Shown here in pieces: positions 21,801 through 33,983 of a stretch of 64,000 nucleotides of DNA. The translations under genes were made by a program, and so were the position numbers. The notes under the pieces are model-generated. The model saw nothing but the letters and a program-made list of their open reading frames with translations. It had not been told where the DNA came from and made no database searches. Positions within the stretch are counted from its first letter, which is position 1, and every line of letters starts with the position of its first letter. This DNA comes from Toxoplasma gondii ME49 (Eukaryota > Apicomplexa > Conoidasida > Eucoccidiorida > Sarcocystidae): the NCBI RefSeq assembly GCF_000006565.2, contig NC_031478.1, positions 2,711,874 to 2,775,873 on the forward strand. The letters are read 5' to 3'.

Positions 21801-24800
21801 GTAAGTTTTGTTCCTGACGCCAGTCCGTTGCGCCACGTGTGTTTGACAGGTGTGGTCGAGAATCTCGATACCATGTCCCATTGGAGAGACGCGACAGCAC
21901 GACTCTTCGTGACTCACGCGCTACGCTGCTTTCCCCGCTCGTGTGAATCCACGTATACCTCTGTGCATATTTGCGTCCGCATATGCCAGCATGTACTTGC
22001 GTGGAGCTTTACGTATCTCACCAGCGCTAACCGCGTGCTGGCCCACCAGCGTATGTCTTCACAGACACGGGCGTATGCTTGCTTATGTGTAGAAGCTATA
22101 GCGACACATCATGTAGCCGCCCACGCATTACAGTTATGTATTTGTATTTATTCACGTGATTGAGTATTTGTACCTATATGTATATACGTGGCTGCGTACA
22201 CATATGCGTGTGGGTGGCTTGAAGGTGCGCGACACATACACAAACGTTGGTCGGCATTTAGCGACTGCGCGTCATGGCAGATGGACACAACAGTGAACGA
22301 ACCTCACTGCTTGCTGAAGCCAGTCTGTGTATGCCTTCTGCATCAGGATCTGTACGCTTCGGGGCGGGTTTCCGTGCCAGAAGGAGGGGGACTTTGGACA
22401 GACCCTGGAGGATTTTCTGGACGCTTTTCCTCTCACGGCGTCCTTCTCGGTGGCGGTGAAAGTGCGGCCGTAGAAGACCTTCTCTCGCTGCTGTCAGCAG
22501 CACTGCCCCCGGGAGCCCAGGAGCAGCTTCTGCCTCTGCTGCTCCCCACAGCTGCTGATTTCGAGCACGGTGCGGACATTGCCTATCGCCAGGCTTCCTC
22601 GTGGCACACGACGAACGGCGCCTTCGAAACGGCGCCTTCTGGAGACGACGAAGAGGCTCTTAGAGCCGGCACCGGTTCGGTCCAGGCCGCCGGCGGGTGC
22701 TGTGCATGCGCTGGCCCGGTCATGCTGCCTTCCTGGCTCACCGGCGCTCGGATGCCGGTCTCGTGCAGCTGTTGCGCCCAGTGCGACACCGCGTGGGCCT
22801 GCGGGTCAGGTTTTAAGGCAGGAGACAGTGTTGCGGATGCGACCGAGACGGAAGGGGGAAACGTTTCACCGATTGTCAGGCCGGGTGTTTCTCTCCAGCG
22901 CCCCAGCTTCTCCAGCGTGACGTCTCGCGATTCCGGCTGCTCTCCATGTTCCAGTGATTCCGACTTGAGCGTTGCTTCCGTAGCTGCCGGCTCAGGCCCC
23001 TCGGGGCTGGATGTGGGATGGAGCTTCGCCGCGGGTCAAGGCGGAGCACCGCCGGCGCCCCGGGGGCATTTGAAGCGTCCTTGCCACGGCTGCCGGACCC
23101 TCGTTCCACCTTCGTTGCTCGAAGAAGGTTTCCCCGGCGGCGTCGCCTTGCTGACGGCTCAGGAAGCCAGGCGACAGGGCGCCCGACGCTTTCGCGCTCC
23201 GCCGACGGGTCTGCGTTTGCGGTTGCGGCGCTGCTCCTCTCGGTCGGACTCGCCCGACAGCAGTTGCCCTGCGTCCGCAGGTCGGCCTCGCGGACCTGCC
23301 GGGTACCCACGTGCTGTGGCAGCGTTGCAAAGCGGCGCTATCGGTCCTCAGTGTGTCCCAGGGCACCCTCGGCGGCACACCGCCCCCGGGCCTGAGAGAC
23401 TGCTCGACCCGAGCGGTGACTGTGGCACCCAGGGCGAATCGGACGAGCTTTCGGTCGGCTTCAGTGACGCCTCTGGGGACAGCCAGAAGATCGATGCAAA
23501 CGGCGTGGAGAGCTGGAGCGAGTGTGCGGGAGTGGCAGCTACGGAATCCGAAGAATTCACAAGAGAATTCAACGGCTGCCCCCGCACCAGAAGAGGCTGT
23601 GCAGGTGTCCGTCGCGAAGGCCAGCCAGAGGTGACTGTGGAGGCTCGCAGGAGGCGAAGTCCCAGGACGGATGCGAGTGGAAGGAGAAGCGGATGGCACG
23701 GAAGCGCCAGTGAAGCCCACGGCCACGAGTGCCACGTCAGCCGCATGCAGGTTCACTTGTGTCTCCACTATATCGCCGTGGAAGTCAACTATTCGTGTGC
23801 GTGTCGTGGGAACCCGTCTCAGAAAGGAGGCAAGCCCGGTCGGGGCGGGGACAGCGGTTGGAGGCTGGGAATGCCGCCTTGCCGGCACGACGAAAGTCCT
23901 GTGTTCCTATCCTCGCTTTGCTGTCCATCGCTGTCGCCTCCCTCGCCATCGTCTCCGTCGCCCTCGGCCCATCTCCTCTGGCTCCTGCGCTGGCCCCACA
24001 CCTCAGAGACAGAAGATGACTTGTCGGCGACGTTTGCTTCCTTCGCCGGTGGCAGCGACGCTGGCGGGAGGAAGGGAGGGTGTACGATCTCGCCTCTGTG
24101 GATGGACAGTGCAAGTGGGTCTCCTGCGTTTTCCTCCTCCTCGACGTTTGGTCGCAGGGTGAACGCAGACCCAAAGACCCACACCAGTCAAAGTCTGCGA
24201 TGGCACCTGTTCGCGAGTCACGCTTTGTCTCCGTGGAAAGGCCTGAGTGTGAACGACCAGGCGTTCTACATCATTTCGCCGTCGTCCCTCTTCGCCCTGT
24301 CGCCGTCCCTGCGCCCGTTGTCGGTTCTTCTGAATGTGGCCATCTTCGAAGGCGTGACCGCGGCGGCTGCGTTCTGTGTTGTCAACGGCGTCGAGCTGAA
24401 GTGTCTCTGTCACTTGCTGCTCTTTGTGGGGCTGAAATATCGAAAGCTGGATATGGTCAAGTCGGCCCTCGGCCTGCTTCCCGAGGCGCAGCAGATGGCC
24501 GGCATTCGTATGCTCATTCTTTACATTCTCCGCGGCTACAGCAGTGAGCGGTTAGTCGTCCCTGTCCACCTTCCGCCTTCGCCTCAGGCGTCGCGCTCCG
24601 CTTGCCGGTCGGGGCCGCCAGAAGCTGAGAGAAGGAAAAAGAAAGGAAGAAGAGAGGAATCCACAACGCCCGCGTCGGGCCTCAATACCCCGAGGAACAT
24701 GCCGCAGAGATCCGCTGACGCAACAAGATCGGAAACGTGTGAACAAGTCGAAGTCCTGGATCTCCCCGGCGACGCTGCACCGGAAGTGGACTACTACACT

Positions 24801-27800
24801 GCTGCCGCACCGGGGATCTACTCCACAGTTCTTTACCTCTTACACCTCTTTCACTTCCCCATACAAGAGAGGCATGCGCCTCCTGCTTTCTCGCCACCCC
24901 CAGCATCTCTTCTTCCTCGGCCTCTTGGCACCCAAGGGAGAGCGCAAAGCCCCGGTCAGGCGACACTCGACCCCCGAGGGGACGGCCAGCATTTCGATCA
25001 CCAAGGGGAAGGACCTGATCTAGAAAACAAGCTTGCTGTCTCGCGTACTCCGTTACCTTTACCTTTCTGTGCATCCCCTTTTCGCCCCTACAACGGGGAC
25101 GCGTCGCGGGCCCCTGCGCGCTCTGGCGTCTTCCAACACTGTAGGGAGACCCTGCGTCTCCTGGATGGCTGGTCCCTTGACGATGTGGAGGGCGACCGAG
25201 GGTTGTGGCGCCATGGTCAGGCCCACGCGAGATCTATGAGAAATGCTTTTCCGCCTCCAGCGATCTGCATTCTCCCTCCGCACCCGCTGGTGTATCCGAG
25301 GGAAGGCAACGGCGGCGGTCGGCTCAGGTCTCTTCTTTGTGCGTCTCGACGCTCGTCCTTCTCCTTTGATCCCAGCCACGCGGACGCCGTCGAGCGCGCG
25401 AGAGCTGCTGCGGCGCGCGCGACGACTGCTTGCGTCACGTCCTGGAGTCGCGGTATGGCTGTCCCGTTCCAGGGGTCTCTTGCCTCTCAGCTCGCGAGTG
25501 GATCACCTGGTTCTGCTGGGGCGGGGCTTTCTTTGGGATCCCAGCCAGCCGTGCCCAGCGCTATGCTGCTCTTTGGAACCTGCAGTCGATGCGACCCTCG
25601 TCTCCTTTCTTCCTTGGAACCGGAAGCACGGGCTGATTCGAGACCGGATCTAAACCCAGCGGGGGCTTCTTGGACCGGTCGAGTCGTCTCGGGAGGAGGC
25701 AGCCAACCTGTGGGGTCTGCTTCGTTTGCCTCGGCTTTGCAAGGGTCCTCAGCGTCAGGGTCAGCAGGAGGCGAGGCGAAGTGCCAGGAAAGTCTGCTCG
25801 CAGAAGCCGCGGTTGCTGCGGCAGCTGCAGCGGCGGCGTCTTCGCTTCTCGCCGTAGACAAGGCGTTTTGCTCTCGTCTTCTCGCGATCCTTCTGCAGTT
25901 CGCAAATGCCCTGATAGGCCGGCGGGTTCTCCGTAAAATTCAAATCTGTGACGAATGGTGGAAGGGCGTCCACTCGGGCAACCGCCCAGAGTCTCGCAGT
26001 TCTGCACCTCCGTCGCCTGCCTGGTCTTCCCGGTCGTCACACACCTCTTCTTCCCGCTCGTGTGCGCCTATCTCTTGTACTGTCGGAGGGCCTGAAAAGC
26101 GTTCCGACACCGCGACGGTTCGAGGTGCCCAGCGCAGGGCTCAGCAGCAGGTGACGGACGAACTTCTCGAGCTCACTGTGTATCTCCAGTTCATTCGCGC
26201 CCTGCAACAGGCGCTCATGCTCTCTCTCCCAAGCGCGAAGGTCTACCACCTCTCCGCTGCGAGTCTCCACCATGTCCGCACTGAGCAGCAGAAGGCTCTC
26301 CAGCTGCCTCTCTCGGCCTCTCAGGGGTCTCATGCTGCCGCCCCGGTGACTCGCTCGAGATCTGGCGCCCTGGCCCCTTCGGCGGCTTCCGGCCTTTCTC
26401 CAGGCGACGCAGAGGCGGATCAAAGGTCGGAAAAAGGAAGGCAAGAAGACCAGGCAGCGAGACGATCTAACGAGAAGAGTCCACGGCGGGATGAGCGTGC
26501 CTGGGACCACAACGAGCGCCGGGAAACACGGTCAGTCGGACGGAGGGTTGCTGATCTTCCGTATCCTTCGGAATGGGTGCACGAAGAAGCGAGGCCAGCT
26601 TCGTCACAAGGAGAGAGGGAAGAGTGTGACAATGGCAGTGGCGAGGACGGAAGCACACGCGGGGTTTCAGAGAAACTCAATGCTCTCCCTGCCCCGTCTA
26701 GGGAGAGCTGTGCGCCACCTTCCGCGTCTGTCGAGGCGAATCAAGGGCACCCACAGGAGCATCCCGAAAGCTCCTCTCCTCCTGTGATTTCCAGCCGCTC
26801 GATGCGACAAAAGCAGACTGACGCTGCAGCCGCAGCTGCCTCCGTCACCTGCAGCACGCAGGAGAATCTCTGGCCCGACGACGCAGACACAGAATCCGTC
26901 ATCCGCGATGCCCTTCTCACCGGGCGTGTCAGCTCTGCTCTCGTCTGGCTGGAGCGAAGACGCACAACAATCAAACAGCAAACACCGCCGGCAGTGCATG
27001 CCGCGAGCGAAGAGAGAGCCCGTTCGGCGAGTACAGCTCAAGTTACAAACCTCCCGCGAGGTCGTAAGTCGTCTGCAGGTCGAGACGCTTCGACATCGAG
27101 GGCCCTCTGGGGGGAGGCCGGAGATGCGGAAGAAGCGGAGGAGACAGCAATGGCGACTGTCCAGCGCGTGGGCCGCAGGATGGTGTTCCAGCTCTTCTGC
27201 AATCAACAGGTGGAATTCTTCTTCGTCGGCATGCAGATGCTCAGGCAGCTTGGAGTAAGGGCCTCACGACGCACATGCATGCACGTTCCGGGGAGTCAGG
27301 GCGCACTCTTCCACTGTCGCGTCGTGACGCATGTCGAATCCAGTTGAAAGTTCAAGCGTCCTTCAGCGTACCCTTTTATACATGTTGTTATCTTCGTCAA
27401 ATAAGTTTCATCATGGTCAATACTTCCGTGACCTGTTCGCCGACATAACAATTGTGACAAACCACCGGTGTGCCGCGTTGTTTTGAGGTCACGTCCTTCG
27501 CGCGATGTCTTGTCCGTTAAAGGCGTCGCGCTTTCTTGCTCACGAGGCGGTCCGTTGCACAGGATCCCGCTTTTCTCTTTTTTCCGACTGTGGCTCTGCT
27601 TCTCGCCGTCGCGTTCTACCTGCCGTCGTTCCGAGTCCTTCTGAAGGGCCGTGTTGTCTTTGCTCATCGGCCGACTGCACCGGAACGATCCGACCTTTCT
27701 TCTATTTACACATGAAACGCACTGGCGCCAGGTTTAATCACTTCTCCGCCTCTCGCCCCGTGTCCACCCGTTCACCTGTCTTTTTCTGGTAGCCTTCTCT

Positions 27801-30800
27801 CTTCAGCGTCCATGATTCCTGCCCCTCTGTCGATTTCCACGTCTCGCCCCTGCACTTCTCTGCCGCCTTCCTGTTCGCTCTCTTCCCCTCTCGACGCGCT
27901 GTGTTGGAGCTCTCTCCTGCAAGGGCGGTCCCTACGGCCTCTCCTCCTCGGTGCTGTGCACTTCTGCGGCCTGTGTGTGTCTGCCGCCTCTGCTCTTCAG
28001 ATCAATGTGCCGGCCTTCTGCTCGGCCGTGGCCTTCTTCACCACGCGCCCGCTCGTCCGGCGCCGCCTGCTCCGCCACTTGCGGCATATGGGGCGCCTCA
28101 GTCAGGCTCGGCTGAAACTCATTGACTTTCTACAGGTAGGAAATCCTCGCGTCTCGGCAGACAGCTATCCACGCCGCCCGTCGAGCTTAAACTTGGCCGC
28201 TTCTATCTTCTCACCATCTCCCCTTCTGTGTTTTGTGTTCGGTTGCCTTCCCGTTTAGCCTCCGTCCTCTCCTGTTGCGCATGCGGCTTTCCTCTCCCTC
28301 GAGTTTGGGTTCCCCCTTCCTCCTCGCCTGCGGGCCCGTACGTGTCTCAATTTCCCCCTCTTCGGTCTGTCGCTTTCTCTCTCGATCCGCGAGTCTCACT
28401 GCTCGCGGAAAGCATTCCAGGTTTCTCTTCCCAGACGCTCAGGACGGGAAGGGAGATCGTCTCTAGTCACCATATGTTTCATCTTTGCTGTAGTGGACTG
28501 CAGTCGTGCGTGCGTTTCGACCTCGCGTTCCTCCATCCGTTGCATTCTGTATCTCCGACAACTGCGCGGCCGTCCTTATCTCCACCTTTCTTCTCACTTT
28601 CCTTGTCGTTTCTCTCCATACGTGACCGACCACTGCGGTGTGTTGTTTGCCTCCTCCCCTCACATCTTCGCTCTCTCCGAGCGGGTGGCTCAATGACACT
28701 CCACTCGCCTCTGCGCTGCCATGGATCTCTTCAGGTTCTGGAACAGGAGTTTACGAATCCATGCTACACAGCGGAATATAACCGTCAGATGACCTTGGCT
28801 TTAACCCAGCAGCAGCCTGTGCATATTATCGATGCCCTACCTCCTTTGCCTGCACGTTCTTCTTCGCTTTCTTGCAAGAGCCGCGACGCCTCTGCTTCAG
28901 AGCTCCTGCGTTCATCCTCTCAGACCCTTGGCCACCAGGTCGAGAGCGGTTCCCACCCCGCACAGAATCGGCAGGGAGACGAGACGTGGAGCGAACTCTC
29001 TGGCGGGCGCTCTGGCCCGGCCAGCCCCGACGGTCGAGCTCGGTGGCTCCAACTCTCTGCTGCCCCACCGCGACATGGAATCTGGGAGCTCGCCGCCGAG
29101 GGTGATGGGGGACCCGCGCTGCCCTTGTTGAGTGGGCGCATCGCCGGAACAGCCGTGTGGCCCCCAGGGGGCCTCCTAGCCCTCTGGATGAGTGTGGAGT
29201 GCGCGGGTATGGTCGGAGAGGAGACTCGAGAGATGCTTCTGGCGCGACTGGCGCCCTGTTTCTTCCGCGAGGCGGGGGAGACAACGAGAGACGCCAGGGA
29301 AGGCCGACAGGGCGAGAAAGCGCGAACCGTTGTTTATGTAAATTCGCAGGGCGAAGACGTGATTCGAGGCATCGGCGGAATATCAGGTGAGGCTCGGTTG
29401 TGGCGACGAGTAGGCGCCTCGGCATCCGCTAGGTCTTCGAGCTCGTTCAAATGTCGTTCTCGGGTGTCTCCTGTCTCCTCTTTTCGCTTCTGTCTAGGTC
29501 GGGAGGGCGAGGAGGTCTGTGGCGACCGCGTCGTCTGCGCTCACAGTCTCTCGGATGAGGATGAAGATTACACCCTCCTTTCTGTCTATGCAAATGGCCC
29601 TGTCGCTTTTGCCCCCTCGCCGCTGGAACAAGCGAGGGGGCAGCCGATCAGTGGAGCGACTGCCGGAGGGTCCCAGACAACCCCCGAGAGGATTCCGACA
29701 GCGGCTCTCGTCTCCCACTACTCGAACGAAGCGGTCACCGTAAGCACTCACACGGACACAACGCCTGCCAGTTTCTCAATTCGTAGCCGCACCCCGCTGA
29801 ATACCGCATGCGTGTGTGTTTTAGGTATAAATATATGCATGTACATGTTTTGGTTATAGATAGATATATATATTTTGGGAACATATGTGTATGCATATAT
29901 ACCACTGGAGTATAGAATATATATATATATATATATACATATCGTTGCGGTATAGAAAGATAGGTGTGTATATGTTTTGGATACGTATATGTATATATAT
30001 GTTTTGGATGCAGATGCATAGAGGCTTAGATAGATAGTTTGAGTCTTCTGTGGAGAGAAGTACCGTCATCATGGGGGTAGCGCAGACATGCAGTGGGTTC
30101 GGGGTCCGTTTCTAGGATTGGTGACGCTTGTGCATTACTGCAGCTGCAGAGTACCGAGATCGTGAAGCGGAATCCAGCTTTTCTTTCACCTGTGTCCAGT
30201 CGTTTGGTTTTTCGTGTCTATTAGTCTCGGTTCCTGTGCACTGGGTGTTTTCGCTCGTGTTCCATTTTCAAGGCATGGGCGCACTTGCAAGTCGGAGATG
30301 TGGACGATCTCTCTTCTGTGCGACTCTTCGGCATTCCTGCGTTTCCTCACAATCTCCATACCTCCACGACGGGTGGCCCCAGCGAGGGCCTCGACTCCCA
30401 CACTGCCGCTGCGGCGGCTGCTTTGAACGAAACCTTCAGTTCCGCGTACGAACTGGACGGAGGGGACGGCGGAGTGCCGTCGGAGAGACAGACCCGACAA
30501 GAAACGAGCGCGAGGGCGGAAGGAAGGTCTCGAGCCGCAGGAGGCGACAACAAGCAGCGGCTGGTGGCGAGCTCGGACAGAGGCCAGGAGGGCGGGAGGC
30601 GCCGCAGGGCGCGCGCGGGCAGCGGAGAAGAGTGCTTCTCGAGCGAAGGCCAGGAGACAACGGAGAGACAGAGCCGCGACCGCACCAGCTCCGCCAGGGC
30701 TTCTCTCTCCCCTTCTGCTGAACGTGGAAGGAGACGACGAGAGGAGCCGTCGGGACCTGGGCGAGAAACAAACGCAGCGGAAGACGAATCGGGTGAACAC

Positions 30801-33800
30801 GGTGAAGGCGAGAGCGAAGAAGCCTTCACGGAGAGACGACAGCGAGGGCAGAATAGCGCGGAAGCAGAGAATGCTCCGGTGCGTTCTGCAAAGGGCAAAC
30901 GACCCACTGACAGGAGGCATGAAGACTCCTTAGGTTCCGCCACTGGCAGGGGTCGAGACACGGGAAGCGTCGAAGAAGACGCAGAACGCCAGAGACTCGC
31001 AGAGGCGATGCGTCTGATGAAGATGAGGTAGGCGACAAGATGCCTTGTCTGCGACATGTTTGCGGACAGTGGGGTGACGTCACCAAACAATAGTTACAGT
31101 TGCCTCTCCCTCTTTTCTCGTCCTTTTCATAGTTCTGTGGCTACTCTCCACAGATATGGATGCGCGCCTTTCTGGTCGCTCGTCCTACCTGTTTGTCGTC
31201 CCGTTTTTCCTGCTCGCAGCATTTGTGCTTCCTGCCTTTGCTTGTGTCATCTTCGTTCGAGTCCTGGGTGCCCCGTGGTTCACCCCCCGGTTTGGTTGGT
31301 GGCCGAGTCTCTTGTCTTCTTGTTCTGCCTAACGGCTTTTCTGTCTGTTCCTCACAGAGGCATCTGCTGGGAGTGCCGGCGCGCTGACGTGAAAGACCTC
31401 GATTTCTCGTTTAGCCGGGCGTCGACACGCACGCCCTGGAGGGGCCTCAGGCACCGTCAAGACGGCCGCGCAGCGATTCATGGGCGCGGCTCGGCGCTCC
31501 TTTGCATTCGTGGCGACGAACGGCCGACCGAGATCGCAGAGCCGTCTTGGTTCGCCTCGGGGGCGGGTGCAGGCCTCGAAGCAGAAGGCTCGAAACAGAG
31601 CGGAACGTTGGGTAGTGGAGGAAAAGAAGACGGAGAAGTGCTTGCAAGACAGAGCGAGTCTTCTTTGCTTCGGTCGCCAAGCAGCCCCGGCTCGTGGACT
31701 GCGTCTTTTCTGGACGCCCTGGAACTGCGGCTTCCAAAGAAATCCATTTTGAGTGGATATTTGTGTGTAACTTTAGACTGGGTGTCTAGGTGGAGTCGAG
31801 GCGCCTCGCTGCGCATTCTCCTGGAGAGGCGACACATATCGCTTCTCGATGACCTGCGAGCAGAAGGCCAACGCGGGGAGAGGGCGCGGCAAAAGGAAAG
31901 AGAACGGGCAAGGAGGGGGGCCGCCTCGGGTCATTGTGCCCGCATCTCGAGAGAGAAGACGAATCCCGACCAAGAGGTGAAGGAACAAAAGCCGAGCTTA
32001 TGGAGTTGCCCGGGCAGACGACTGGAGAAGCGAGATAGAGAGCGACGAGATCGGGGTTTGGGGGGCCCAGAAGCGCTTTCCAAGAGCCGACATTGCCCCC
32101 GCCGGGCTTCTCCAGTCCGCTCGCGCACCGGCGCGGACAGGAAGACCGTGACATCCGTGATTGCTTCTTCTCTGAATCTCCACGGGAACTCCCTGGGTTT
32201 GTGGTGGCACACGTTGATGTACTTTGTAAGTCACCACGACTGGCGAGGAGTCTCTCTCTGGGTGCGCCGTCTGCCTCTCGAGGGTCTCTCAGTCAACTCG
32301 TATGGCGTCTGCGGTCCTCAGGAGACGGCTCCGGAGCTGTCTCGCCCTCACACGCACCTCGTCCCGCGGCTCCTCTCGCGCCTCACCCGCCGTTGCCTCA
32401 ACGCATGCTCACCTTTTCTCCGTGATGTTCTCCTACAAGAGCTAGCCATGCGCGGCATCCTCTGCGAAAGCAGCGGAGACTCTTGGGGCTTCCCGCTCCT
32501 CCTTCGCCGCCTCGCGAAGGCCGGTCTTCTCTTCTCTCTCGCGATCGCAGGTGCAGAGCCGGAGGCGGATGGCCATGAAGACGACAAAGAGAAACGACCA
32601 GGAGAACGCGAAGCGTCGATCTTGTCCCTCACCAAGGCGTTCGTCCCAGTCCGCCAAGTGTCTCCCTTCCACTGCTACCTTCTTCTTCTCTTCATTGTCA
32701 ACGATGTTCCCAGCCTCCTCAGCGCCTACCTCCAGGTATGAATCGCCGATTCAGGCAGACGCGAAGGCCACAATTCGCTTCACTCGACGCAACACCCGGC
32801 AAGCCAGCCACGCATGCAAACCCTCAGGCGAGATAAATGTCCAACGCCATCTCTGTCTCTTCTTTCTTTTCAAATCTATTTCTGAAGGAATAAATATATA
32901 TATATATATATATGTGTGTGTATGTAGGCATATAGTATATGCATGTGTATACATAGGTTAAGTGTGAATGAACCTCGGCGGCAGACTGAGGGTCACAGCA
33001 GCACTTCGAAATACCCTTGAGGACTTCCAGGCGTCCCGGAACAGATTCCAGACTGTACGCCAGGACGTTCTTATCTGGCCCATCGAGCAGGCTCGTAGGA
33101 AAGACTTTTTTGTGTGAGAGGTAAAAACGCATGCGTACGTTCATGGTCGAAGCACTGTCCTCGGTGTGTGGGAACAGGTCTATCGCTTAGGCTGCACGTA
33201 CGCAGCAGTGCACGAGCTGAAGGAGGCACTGAGCCAGAGCGCCGCTTCTCTCATTCAAGATCGGATTCGCTCGGGTCCGTCGTCTCCGGCTTCTTCCTCC
33301 ACGGTGTCTTCTTCCGGCAAAGAGCGTGGACAGGGTGCAGAAACGGACGGGAAAGGTTCACCGCGACAGGCAGATCGGCCGGAGAAGACGAACTCCACAG
33401 GGGCACGAGAAGAGAGCGAGCCGAGTGGTACGCAGGAACGAAAGGAGAGAAAGGACTCGAGAGACACCGGAACGCCTCGGCAATGCTGGAGTGTCGTCGG
33501 CGGCTCAGGCAGTGCGTACTGGCGGACAGTCTTGCTTCTGGGTCGCCTCGGGAACAACGCTCTGTTCGCCACGGCTCTGCACCAAGCGGCTTGGCTGCTT
33601 CTTGAAGAAGGTAAGGTGACACCACAAAAACGTCGCGTCTCGTCATCCTCTTGTGCCTTCTGTGTGAGAGTTTCTGTGGGGCGAGAAGTGTGGGTCCAGC
33701 GATCTCTTCGCATACTGGTGACGATTTCTGCGGATGCTTGAGCGTACGTATTCTTGGTGAGGTCCTGCATGCCCAGGCGATCACAGCAACCCGTAAACCT

Positions 33801-33934
33801 CTCCCCACCTTTCTCTCCTTCCTGTCGCCTTCTTCATGGCAGTTTTGATCTTCCTTGTTTCGTTTACACACCGCCGTGCTTGCAGTGATGTACGTTACTC
33901 GCGTATCTGCAATACTTGATGGGCAGACACATAC

Positions 33935-33983
<49 letters not shown>

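Noticed and set aside
22188..22346. Treating 22188-22346 as coding
   Set aside because: It begins at a GTG and precedes a good acceptor (tctgcatcag at 22346) that joins exon 1 in phase; it is intron.
27812..28000. Longer version of exon 3 starting near 27812
   Set aside because: The pyrimidine-rich tract and ctcttcag at 28000 make a better acceptor in the correct phase; the upstream stretch is typical intron.
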